Part shown: positions 14,561 through 23,058 of the stretch, in pieces
Layout: each line of letters begins with the position of its first letter
How positions within the stretch are numbered: the stretch's first letter is position 1
DNA from: JAIBDK01 sp965261915
GTDB taxonomy: Bacteria > Pseudomonadota > Gammaproteobacteria > Arenicellales > Poriferihabitantaceae
Assembly (NCBI GenBank): GCA_965261915.1
Contig: CBDHDW010000007.1
Coordinates: 1-31,301 of the forward strand
DNA length: 31,301 bases
Direction: 5' to 3'
Notes under the pieces: model-generated
Database searches by the model: none
The model's input: only the letters and a program-made list of their open reading frames with translations
Told to the model about the DNA's origin: nothing
Made by a program: the position numbers and the translations under genes

Positions 14561-15286
14561 ATAACCCCCCTAGGCTGGCTCCAGCGCCCAGCAAAAGCCA
14601 AATATACGGGCTTTTACGGCTTCGGGGGTTTGATCGCCCCGGAACCCCACTCATCCGAAAACAAAGTTTTTGGAACGGCGCACTTAGTCATTGAAATGCT
14701 TTTGGTGATTTTGAAGGTTTTTTTAGGCGCGGGTTCGGAAGGTCGCAAAAAGAGATAGCAGGAAATGCAAGGTGGGACACAAATTGGTCGAATTATCTAA
14801 AATAGGAAAATCAAAAGGCGGATTTTTGGGGTTCGGGGTTTCCCGAAACCATCCGCAGCGAAATTTTGTAAATTTTGACTAAGGCGTGTCTATGGATTGA
14901 AACTTTGTCCAATCCGAATGGCGATTATATTTTTGGCGAAACCCATCCAGAAAATGTTTTTGAAAATATTTGAAGGGCGCACTTACGAGTTGCGCTGCAA
15001 CTCTGGTTCTAAAAAGAATATTTAGAAAAGCAAACCCAACACCGCATCCATGGAAAAACGAAGTTTTGACTAGGCGCTGTTGATTTTTGATCTGGCGGCG
15101 GCCCCGTTCAGATCATCCGTCGTTATATTTTGCCAAAAATAATAAAGGCACGCTTACACAATAAATCATTTTCTGATTTATTGTGGCCTGTCAGATTGTG
15201 AGGAAACCCCTAGTTTTCAAGGCTGAAACGCCTGTTGCGGTGATGGGAAAGTAACGCGGGTTTTGATTTATTGTTTCAGGTAAAAG

Positions 15287-15333
15287 AATGCTTAAAGAAT
15301 ACTTAATGTATGCAACAAATGCTTAAAGAATAC
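15287..15333 (+). promoter_or_regulatory. 16-bp direct repeat before RHH gene, unit B
   Basis: AATGCTTAAAGAATAC is repeated at 15287-15302 and 15318-15333, unchanged from unit A. Confidence 0.6.
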
Positions 15334-15355
15334 ATATATAAAAATTGAGGTAAAT

Positions 15356-15712
15356 ATGGATACGATAGACCAAAAAACCGCGCAGCAAAGGCAGCGCGAG
15401 AACCGCTATTCCGCCCAGATCACGGCGCGGATACCTGATGCGCTCAAGGCGCGGTTGGAGGCTTTGGCCGATCAGGAGTTACTTGCGCTTGGCATCATCG
15501 TGCGGCGGGTGCTGGAAGCAGGGCTGCCGGTGATCGAGAAGGGCGAGGACGGAAGCCGCCAGTCAGCGATGGAGGCGGCCCGCCAGTGGTGGCAGAGCAT
15601 GGATAACGCGCAGCGCATAACGTGGCAAAAGCGGGTGGCTCCGCTGAAAGGGCGGGAGATGATTGCAGCCGTTTGGAAACAGTCGCAGGGGATGGCCGTA
15701 TACGGCTTGTGA
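15356..15712 (+). CDS. Ribbon-helix-helix DNA-binding protein, unit B
   Basis: The 118-residue protein is identical to that at 476-832. The only change I see in the gene is a silent one (CGT to CGG-type wobble context at ~15501, T to G). RHH domain at ~17-56, Trp/Gln-rich C-terminal half, GAGG five bases before ATG. The gene is in the middle of the window here, so its full length in this copy argues that the shorter A' version is the variant form. Confidence 0.75.
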   Translation: MDTIDQKTAQQRQRENRYSAQITARIPDALKARLEALADQELLALGIIVRRVLEAGLPVIEKGEDGSRQSAMEAARQWWQSMDNAQRITWQKRVAPLKGREMIAAVWKQSQGMAVYGL

Positions 15713-15944
15713 GGCCTGTCCGTAAGAGGGCGACCAGCGGACAATTTTTAACGTCCAGCTCAATTCAATAAAATATAGGCCAAACTTGTTTCAAATAGGT
15801 GGTACGATTGTTTTCTCAAATAGCGGGCTATAAACGTACATTTTTCAATGAAAACAAACCCCTGATGTGATTTCTAAAATTTAAGGCTAAAATACGTAGA
15901 GCCTTATGATACGATTTCGCCCTCTCCTGTATCAGACCCCTTTT

Positions 15945-16406
15945 TCACACCGCTGGTGTTTGTTCGTGGCGGAAATTGATAGCACGGCAATCCGCCTTTT
16001 TCAATTTCCCATAAAGTTCGTAGTCTGCGGTTATAACTGTCGCTCCTTTGGCCGCCGCCTGCAGGATTCCGACATCTGCCAACCCCAGTTTTAGATAACT
16101 TTTATTTTTTACAAGTACTTTACTCTGAACGAACCGCTCCTTCTTACAGTTTTGACAATACACTGCTAGTGCATCGCACGCGCCAGTTGCTATCACTTGC
16201 TTACCCGATCCGATGAGGTTTGATGCTTCTGTCAAAACATGTGGCGTGGTGATGTGATCCTTGAACTGCGTCAATCTTTCTTTGAGCCGTTCAAAATCAT
16301 CAGATTGCCAAGATTTTAGCCTCCTGTGCACTCCTATTTTCCCTAAATCTACATGACCGACAATCCATAGGACAAGCATTTCAGTATCCAGAAGAACTTC
16401 ACGCAA
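15945..16406 (-). CDS. PIN-domain nuclease, unit B
   Basis: Identical protein to that at 1065-1526: PIN acidic residues D7, E60, D111 and D128 counted from the TTG start at 16406. The TTG is nine bases after GAGGAG and abuts the stop of the partner gene. Identity of this module between A and B, while hsdS and hsdR differ, shows that divergence is patchy. Confidence 0.75.
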   Translation of the reverse strand: MREVLLDTEMLVLWIVGHVDLGKIGVHRRLKSWQSDDFERLKERLTQFKDHITTPHVLTEASNLIGSGKQVIATGACDALAVYCQNCKKERFVQSKVLVKNKSYLKLGLADVGILQAAAKGATVITADYELYGKLKKADCRAINFRHEQTPAV

Positions 16407-16408
16407 GC

Positions 16409-16732
16409 TCAACAACTCCTCATGCTGATAACCTTTCCATCATTAGCGTCGATTATTAGTCTTCGGAAGTCCCTCTTAAATGTCTCCTTGACTGTATTTC
16501 CCTTCTGAAAAACATTTATTGCAGGGGACGCCTCAGTCGTTTTGCTTCCTATCCTGCCACTATTAAAACCAATCGTTACTTCCCATGCGCTTGACGCTTC
16601 ATCGTATGCTATACTTTCAAGCAGTACATGATTTGTCGTCTTGTCTGGAAACGCAGTTTTATTAAAAAAATCAAAGGCAAGTTTAATTGCTTTCTTCACG
16701 TCTATATTACACTTAGTCATGGATTTCGACAT
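16409..16732 (-). CDS. Small partner of PIN nuclease, unit B
   Basis: Identical to the 107-residue product at 1529-1852. It starts at ATG 16732 behind AAGGAG, and the perfect palindrome at 16754-16774 lies in its leader. Family unrecognised; putative antitoxin by position only. Confidence 0.6.
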   Translation of the reverse strand: MSKSMTKCNIDVKKAIKLAFDFFNKTAFPDKTTNHVLLESIAYDEASSAWEVTIGFNSGRIGSKTTEASPAINVFQKGNTVKETFKRDFRRLIIDANDGKVISMRSC

Positions 16733-17007
16733 TCCCTGCTCCTTATACTGGTAACGCGGGTGGTGTTCCCGCGTGGTGTCCATGCAACAACCACCATCTT
16801 TACCCTATTGTAGACGATCAGCAATCCACATTTTGGGGTCAACTCTGGTAGGGGGCGTAATGACACCGTAAGATTTACAAATTCATTTTGAAACAATAAC
16901 TTAACGGGCGTCTGTGGAAATAATGAGGACTTGGGGCAACTTGTCCTATTTGAATCTCTCAGGGATACATTCCCCACAGCTTGGAGAGCATAAAAAAGTG
17001 GGGGCAT

Positions 17008-18378
17008 TTACGAACCGACCCCAGTTTTGCTCATTAAAAGTACATCATCCGCACCTTGATGTAATGACACCCAGTCAAAGCAATGAATTAATGCAAACCT
17101 TGCTAAAATTTCTGAATAATCTCTGTACTCTGTCCAATCTTGTAAAACCCTATCGCTAACGCCATGAGTTAATCGACTTCTGCCACCATCATAAATTTTT
17201 TTCACAATTATTTTTAATGTGTGTGGCGAGTACCTAAAGACAACTTGATCTTCATCTATACTAAGACGGGCTGACAATAGTTTTGATATTCCCCTTTGTT
17301 TGCCACCTTTTGATAATGCATCTAAACAAAACGAAAAATTCACTAATGCGGGCATTGCCTCCTTTGCGGTTTGACCTTTTTGATACCAGTATAGCGCATG
17401 GTAAAGTGCATTGTATAGATTTGGCTGCTGCGACCCATTTTTACCATGCAAAGCATAGTTTAATACACCGCCGAGAACATCAAAGAAGCCCTCCCTAGAT
17501 TGGTAGTATTTACCCCACTCTGCACCAAACATGTTAGAGCTATAGTTTGAACGCTTCATGCTAAAGCCTGCCCATAAACCATATGCATGAGAGAAAACAG
17601 AAATATATTTTTCAGTTAAAGCCTTACCTTCTGTATCATAATGTAAATGAACATCCCTAAAAAAATTGCGGGGTTTGGGATGGCAAAGTGAAATTCCAGC
17701 CAGACCCAACCTAGCGGATGTGGCTGATTTATCCAAGGCGAAGTCGCCCCCGAGGCCTTCACTTTTCACACTGCAAATCGTATGCGCATCGTCTAAAACA
17801 TTGTTTATATTCTGTTCGGTCTTGCTGTCCCAACTCGAAACTCTTTTAGCAACCTTTTTACCAATCCAACCTTTTTCAACTCTGCGTTTGGTTGTTTCTG
17901 AAATGGTTTTGGTGGCACTCATCCTATTCAACCAGACATCACGTGTCTCAAAAACAACAGGCCCGATTTCAAGTGATGTTGATAAATCCTTTGGAAATAA
18001 TGTACATCCAAACACTATATTTGATGCATGTTTAGTGCTAATCATCGCCTCTATTGCATCATTAAGAGATTTTTCAAATAAACCGAAGTCATCTAAATCA
18101 TCTAATTTGCTCATTGCTACCCCAAGTGCAGCACGGGTTAATTTTTTCCACTCTGAAAGCTTATGTCGCTCTTTGTTTTTCCATGTGCACTTTGCATATT
18201 CATGAATATCATATTCCATCTTTTCCGATAATTCATAACTTCCTAATTCTGGGCTTCCACTCCAAACGGTGCCTGTGTTTGGAAATCCTATCTTAGGGTC
18301 TTCATAAATATCATCCATGGAGTAAACGCGCTTAATTTCCATACCTAATGACCGCACAATGTCTTTTTTTAACCGCAT
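17008..18378 (-). CDS. Uncharacterised protein with C-terminal HEPN-like motif, unit B
   Basis: The 456-residue protein is identical to that at 2128-3498, including R400 and H405 of the RX4H motif. I recognise no family for the N-terminal two thirds. The gene stands alone, divergent from the DUF1640-like gene. Confidence 0.6.
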   Translation of the reverse strand: MRLKKDIVRSLGMEIKRVYSMDDIYEDPKIGFPNTGTVWSGSPELGSYELSEKMEYDIHEYAKCTWKNKERHKLSEWKKLTRAALGVAMSKLDDLDDFGLFEKSLNDAIEAMISTKHASNIVFGCTLFPKDLSTSLEIGPVVFETRDVWLNRMSATKTISETTKRRVEKGWIGKKVAKRVSSWDSKTEQNINNVLDDAHTICSVKSEGLGGDFALDKSATSARLGLAGISLCHPKPRNFFRDVHLHYDTEGKALTEKYISVFSHAYGLWAGFSMKRSNYSSNMFGAEWGKYYQSREGFFDVLGGVLNYALHGKNGSQQPNLYNALYHALYWYQKGQTAKEAMPALVNFSFCLDALSKGGKQRGISKLLSARLSIDEDQVVFRYSPHTLKIIVKKIYDGGRSRLTHGVSDRVLQDWTEYRDYSEILARFALIHCFDWVSLHQGADDVLLMSKTGVGS

Positions 18379-18521
18379 ATTGTTAATTTCCTCGGAAATT
18401 ATATATTTTAGTTTATAGTCCCCGATAGGGGATTTGTAAAACCCACGGCACTGGCGTTATAATGATGAATTATGGGTGGGGTGTAAACGTGGCAACCACA
18501 TTGATTTCAAAAGGAAACCGC

Positions 18522-18749
18522 ATGACCACATTGACCTTTGATAAGCTATCCTTTGTGGACAAGCTGAAAGCTGGCGGTTTTACCGAGGAACAGGCCCGTA
18601 CCCAGGCGGACGCGCTGGATATAGCCCTCAAAGATACCGTTGCCACACAGCATGACATTGAAATTCTGAAACGAGACCTGACAATCCGGCTGGGTGGAAT
18701 GATGGTCACGGGAATTGTCGTTGTCGCGGCTCTGGTAAAGTTGCTTTAA
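18522..18749 (+). CDS. Small coiled-coil membrane protein (DUF1640-like), unit B
   Basis: Identical 75-residue protein to that at 3642-3869: charged coiled-coil N-terminus and a single C-terminal membrane helix. Same promoter (TTGTAA-18-TATAAT, 18434-18463) and AAAGGA ribosome-binding site. Confidence 0.65.
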   Translation: MTTLTFDKLSFVDKLKAGGFTEEQARTQADALDIALKDTVATQHDIEILKRDLTIRLGGMMVTGIVVVAALVKLL

Positions 18750-18809
18750 GTTCTGTTTTAGCCTTTAACGCATGGTAAAACGTCTCGAACCGGCGGGCGA
18801 TCTTCGATC

Positions 18810-21800
18810 CTAATCAACCCCCTCAATAAAGGTTTCCACGAAGGATTTGATTTTATCGATAACGCGCTCCGAAACCGTGCGGCGTTCTTTGAGGGTGGGG
18901 CGCTTGTTCATGATTGCGATCACATCATCCCGCATCGGAGATTTTTCGGTGAATAAATAATCGCCTATGACCTTTTGCAACCCGTCCATGTCCAAGCCTT
19001 CGGCGGCACTCAGTTCTTTGAGGGCTTGTTGCCTTTCCGCGCGCCAGTAGCTTTCAAATTCTTCGCCAATATCACCCCCTTTGGGAATGTCGGGAAAGTT
19101 GCCCGAAATGAATTTTTCAATCAGTTCTTTCTTGCTACGGAGCTGTGTTTCGGTGTCAAGAATACCCAAAATGATCTTGCGTTGTTTCTCGCGGTTTTCT
19201 GGCGTTACATCTTGCAGGTTTTGCAGCAGCGCAATGATGTAGCTTACATTGATTTTATCTCTGCGGATCAGTTCAAGCTCAAAATCAAGATCATCGAGGA
19301 TTGAGATTTTTTCTTTCCCGATGTTGCTGCGAACCTTGTCGTAGAGGTCGAGGTATTTGCTTTGGTAATCCGCAAAGCACTGTTCATCCATTGGCAGGTC
19401 TTCAAAGCGGAACTCTGTGAAGCAATCAAGCACGTTTTTCAGCCGGATAATTTCACGAAACGCCTGGATGAATTTTGCTTCATCGTCTTCAGTCAGCAGG
19501 TCATCAACACTGCCCACGGTTGGCGTGATCGCTTGCAGGGTGGCCACAGCTTCGGCAAAACGCTCCAGATAGTCTTTGTAAGGGGCCAGAATAATATCTT
19601 CGATGGCCTCTTTATCGGCAAAGAGTGTAATCGCCTCATCGGTGGCTGGTTTCAGGTTGCGAAAGCACACAACGTTTCCTTGAGACTTCTTTTGCCCCAT
19701 GATCCGGTTGGTGCGGGAATAAGCCTGTATCAGCCCGTGATATTTGAGGTTCTTGTCCACGTAGATGGTGTTGAGAGGCTTGCTATCAAAGCCGGTTAGG
19801 AACATGTTCACCACCAGCAGAATATCGAGCTGACGCGCCTTCACACGCTTCCCGATATCCTTGTAATATCCATAGAAATTATCGGTCGCATAATTGGTGC
19901 CAAACATCGCGTTGTAGTCCTGGATATACGCATCCAGCTTCTCGCGGCTGTGGGTGTTGACCGGCTTGCTATCATCGGGCATGTCATCGCCGCCGCTACC
20001 GTCCGCATCCCGATCTTCTTCGTTGGCCTGATATGAGAAAACCGTCCCGATCCGCAAGGTATGCTCGCCGGCCTCTTTTTTCTGTTTCAGCAGGTCATAA
20101 TAGGCCATCAGGGTTTTGATGTTCGGGACACAAAACAGGGCCGTGAATTCTTTCCCGTGGGTTTTCCTGTCGTGGTTGGCAATGATGTAATTGGTGATGT
20201 TGTTGAGCCGCTCCGGGGCTTCCATCACTTCGGCGGTATCAATCGCTTCGACTTCGATATCGGCCACGCCGTCCTTTTGTTTGACGGTGCTGATATACTC
20301 AATTGAAAACTTCAGCACGTTTTCATCGCGGATGGCGTCCGTAATCACATACTTGTGCAAACACGCACCAAACAGGTCTTTGGTCGTGCGCTTCCCCTTA
20401 ACCGCGCGTCCGTCTGGCAGGACATAAGCATGAGGTGATGAATTCACGTGGAAAATGGGCGTTCCGGTAAACCCGAACATCTGCACATTATGAAAAAATG
20501 CCTTGATGCGTTTGTGGGTCTCCCCAAACTGGCTGCGGTGGCATTCATCAAAGATAAACACCATGCGTTTGTCTTGCAGCCCTGACATGCTGGCAAGATA
20601 TTTGGATTTGCTGATTGCGGTGTTGAGCTTTTGCAGGGTGGTGACAATAAGCTTTGTATCATCGGCAAACTGTTCCACCAACCTCTTGGTGTTGGTGGTG
20701 GCGTCCACCGAGCCTTTGGAAAAGCTGTTGAACTCTTTGATGGTTTGATAATCGAGGTCTTTTCTATCAACCACAAACACCACCTTATGCACTCGCGGCG
20801 ATTGCGTCAGAATTTGCGCAGTCTTGAATGAGGTGAGGGTTTTGCCTGATCCGGTCGTGTGCCAGATATAGCCGTATTTTTCGGTATTTTTTACTTGCTC
20901 GACAATCGCCTCGACCGCGTAATATTGATAGGGGCGCAGCACCATCAGCATTTTTTCACTTTCATTCAGCACCACATACTTTGTGATCATTTTTGAAAGC
21001 TGGCATTTCTCTAGAAACGCTTCGGCAAATACGCTAAGCTGGGTGATCTTTTTGTTGTCTTTATCGGCCCAGAAAAACGTCTGTTTATAGTCACGCTTGT
21101 TCACTGGATTATTGGCGTAATATTTGGTGTTGACCCCGTTGCTGATCACAAAAATCTGAATATAGCCAAACAGCCCGAACCCCGCCGAATACGAATGCCG
21201 ATGGTATCGGTTCGTCTGGTTAAATGCTTCTTTCAGCTCCAGACCACGGCGTTTAAGTTCGATCTGTACCAAGGGCAAACCATTAACCAGAATAGTCACA
21301 TCATAGCGATTGGTGTATTTGTCTGTCATGGTGACTTGATGCGTCACCTGATACTGGTTTTTGCACCACTGGATTTGATTGATCAGTTCAATATAGCCAG
21401 TGGTGCCGTCATCCCTGATATAATCGACCTTATCGCGCAGAATTTTGGCCTTCTCAAATATATTCCCCTTGGCCAGTTTGTTTAGAATTTGGCGGAATTC
21501 ACCTTCCGAAAGTAGCGTTTTATTGTGTCTTTCGAGTTGGGCTTTGAGGTTCGTGATCAGCGCCGCTTCATCAGGTATTGCAACCTTGTCAAAACCGAGG
21601 GTTTCAAGTTGGGAGATGAGCTGGTTTTCAAGGGTTTGCTCCGTCTCTCTTGCGGCAGCGTTTGTTTGTTTTTGGTGTTGGACCTGTTGCGCCAAATAAT
21701 GATCCTGCTGGTAAAACTCCGTGCCCACCCGATTGATGTGGTCAATCAGATCACTGTTGGTGATCTCAGAAAATAAAGAGACATCAAACAAGTAGATTAA

Positions 21801-22022
21801 ATCCAGAGATTCAAGTGCGGTAATCACATCAAACAAGAGCTGTTTTTGTGCGTGGCCTTTTGTTTTTAGGCTCAGATCAATATCTGATCCAATGCGGTAA
21901 GTTCCTTTTGCCCTAGAGCCATACAAAACAACACTGTCGATGGCTTCAAATTGCGCAAATGAGCCTTGAATTTTTGTGATGACGTCTGGTGTCAGGCCGT
22001 ATAAATGATCTTCCTCACTCAT
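18810..22022 (-). CDS. hsdR: MNT nucleotidyltransferase-HsdR fusion, unit B
   Basis: Same 1,070-residue architecture as in unit A: MNT (YGSRAKG, D47, D49), linker, nuclease core (D241, E255, K257), Walker A at 389-395 and DECH at 492-495. It differs from the A protein by M263L, F278Y, Y282F, L290I and Q324K, all between the nuclease motif and the helicase. At the DNA level these lie in one tract (20931-21258) with about 37 substitutions by hand count, most of them silent. The rest of the gene is nearly identical. This is the mark of replacement of a segment by a diverged homologue under purifying selection. Confidence 0.93.
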   Translation of the reverse strand: MSEEDHLYGLTPDVITKIQGSFAQFEAIDSVVLYGSRAKGTYRIGSDIDLSLKTKGHAQKQLLFDVITALESLDLIYLFDVSLFSEITNSDLIDHINRVGTEFYQQDHYLAQQVQHQKQTNAAARETEQTLENQLISQLETLGFDKVAIPDEAALITNLKAQLERHNKTLLSEGEFRQILNKLAKGNIFEKAKILRDKVDYIRDDGTTGYIELINQIQWCKNQYQVTHQVTMTDKYTNRYDVTILVNGLPLVQIELKRRGLELKEAFNQTNRYHRHSYSAGFGLFGYIQIFVISNGVNTKYYANNPVNKRDYKQTFFWADKDNKKITQLSVFAEAFLEKCQLSKMITKYVVLNESEKMLMVLRPYQYYAVEAIVEQVKNTEKYGYIWHTTGSGKTLTSFKTAQILTQSPRVHKVVFVVDRKDLDYQTIKEFNSFSKGSVDATTNTKRLVEQFADDTKLIVTTLQKLNTAISKSKYLASMSGLQDKRMVFIFDECHRSQFGETHKRIKAFFHNVQMFGFTGTPIFHVNSSPHAYVLPDGRAVKGKRTTKDLFGACLHKYVITDAIRDENVLKFSIEYISTVKQKDGVADIEVEAIDTAEVMEAPERLNNITNYIIANHDRKTHGKEFTALFCVPNIKTLMAYYDLLKQKKEAGEHTLRIGTVFSYQANEEDRDADGSGGDDMPDDSKPVNTHSREKLDAYIQDYNAMFGTNYATDNFYGYYKDIGKRVKARQLDILLVVNMFLTGFDSKPLNTIYVDKNLKYHGLIQAYSRTNRIMGQKKSQGNVVCFRNLKPATDEAITLFADKEAIEDIILAPYKDYLERFAEAVATLQAITPTVGSVDDLLTEDDEAKFIQAFREIIRLKNVLDCFTEFRFEDLPMDEQCFADYQSKYLDLYDKVRSNIGKEKISILDDLDFELELIRRDKINVSYIIALLQNLQDVTPENREKQRKIILGILDTETQLRSKKELIEKFISGNFPDIPKGGDIGEEFESYWRAERQQALKELSAAEGLDMDGLQKVIGDYLFTEKSPMRDDVIAIMNKRPTLKERRTVSERVIDKIKSFVETFIEGVD

Positions 22023-22428
22023 GGGTTTTCTCTGCCAGCCCGGTTAGTTTCCGGTGCAATAATTGAAATTCCGAATAATAGTCATCCACAATATGGGTGA
22101 TGATTTTTCTGGTGACGGCTTCGTTGTAGGTGTGAGAGGTCAGATTGCGGTCGTTAATCATCTCCATCCAAGCGTGTTGATTGGTGATCAGCCCTAAGCT
22201 GAATGCCTCACGGGCCACGTCTCTTGAACCAAATAGCTCTTTGACGCCACGCCCTTCCAGAAAATCCTTCTGGGTTTTCCACGCCAGCTCATGGTTATAT
22301 TCAAAAGACTGGATAAGTCCTTGTTCCTGCAATTCATCCAGTTCGGTTTTTTCCATAAACTTGGCGAGTTGGTTCAATGCTCTGGTCCAGTTACTCAGGC
22401 GTTGTATCCAGCGGATATCTTCGGTCAT
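22015..22428 (-). CDS. HEPN-2 RNase, unit B
   Basis: The same 137-residue HI0074-like HEPN protein as in unit A, with R94, H99 and Y101 of RX4HXY conserved. One silent base change is seen (~22314). It overlaps the start of MNT-hsdR by eight bases. Confidence 0.88.
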   Translation of the reverse strand: MTEDIRWIQRLSNWTRALNQLAKFMEKTELDELQEQGLIQSFEYNHELAWKTQKDFLEGRGVKELFGSRDVAREAFSLGLITNQHAWMEMINDRNLTSHTYNEAVTRKIITHIVDDYYSEFQLLHRKLTGLAEKTHE

Positions 22429-22432
22429 TGTT

Positions 22433-23050
22433 TCACTCGCTTTCCAATTCTTCACGCAGATCCCGCAAGGTTTTGCCTTGATGCATCCAATACATCGCCC
22501 CCTGTGCGGATTTCCACTCATTACCGTTGCGTTTCAGAGCAACCAATGCCGAGGCGGACAGGCTTGTTTTCTCCCCCTCAAACTCAACCGCGTTGTTGTC
22601 GAGCACAGTGCAGGTAATGTTGTCATCAAGCTTAAAAGTAAGTGTGGTTCCCGGCGTTATTCCAACCATCTTAAAGGCAAACCGCGCGGCGCGTTTTTCA
22701 AGCCGCGCGATGGCATCTTTGTCGTCGGAAGATTCAACAGTATCTCCCTCTGGCGTGATTTCCTCTAGGGCCACCATGCGAATAATATCTGCCGCCGCAT
22801 CCGGCTCGATTTCAAAAAATTCGCGATTTTTATTAACCCGGGATTTCTCAAAGGCGCGGTGCATGCGTTTTTCGACGTCTTTGGATTTTTCCACCAGTGC
22901 CGCGTAGTGACATTCAAACGGCACTGGCACCCCAGAGGTGTAAAGGTCGCGCATGCGTTGCAAAATTGGCCGCCGTGTGGTGCCTATTTTGATATAGTCG
23001 GGCATGGCTTCGTTGGTTAGAATATAAACAATACAATGATCCGAGTGCAT
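22433..23050 (-). CDS. GIY-YIG nuclease with RAMA-like domain, unit B
   Basis: 205 residues, differing from the A protein by H153N in the C-terminal domain. GIY-YIG features (VYIL, IKIGTT, REFFEI) are unchanged. AGGAG overlaps the stop of the intact hsdS. Confidence 0.75.
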   Translation of the reverse strand: MHSDHCIVYILTNEAMPDYIKIGTTRRPILQRMRDLYTSGVPVPFECHYAALVEKSKDVEKRMHRAFEKSRVNKNREFFEIEPDAAADIIRMVALEEITPEGDTVESSDDKDAIARLEKRAARFAFKMVGITPGTTLTFKLDDNITCTVLDNNAVEFEGEKTSLSASALVALKRNGNEWKSAQGAMYWMHQGKTLRDLREELESE

Positions 23051-23058
23051 TATTTCTC

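Larger units (their letters stand above)
1..14880. repeat. Plasmid unit A (first copy of ~14.88-kb tandem unit)
   Basis: The sequence starting at position 1 (AAGGCGTGTCTATGG...) recurs at 14881 and again at 29760, in the same orientation and with the same gene order. The unit holds one replication initiator, one iteron array, one restriction operon and one set of toxin-antitoxin genes. This is what a single small plasmid would carry. The copy is full length; its hsdS is frameshifted. Confidence 0.97.
14122..14880. other. Structured non-coding end of unit A
   Basis: I find no credible gene in this ~760-bp stretch, which continues into the non-coding start of the next unit. It holds the right arm of a ~78-bp inverted repeat (14169-14246), nested inverted repeats between 14377 and 14560, and G/C-rich runs. 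No relaxase is encoded, so an oriT acting with a helper is possible but unproven. A 68-codon frame at 14552 begins with TTG inside an inverted repeat and was not accepted. Confidence 0.55.

Noticed and set aside
14552..14758. 68-codon plus-strand frame present in both units, rich in Gly and Pro at its start
   Set aside because: It begins with TTG inside an inverted repeat, has no ribosome-binding site, and lies in DNA dominated by palindromes; conservation of the frame is explained by near-identity of the DNA.
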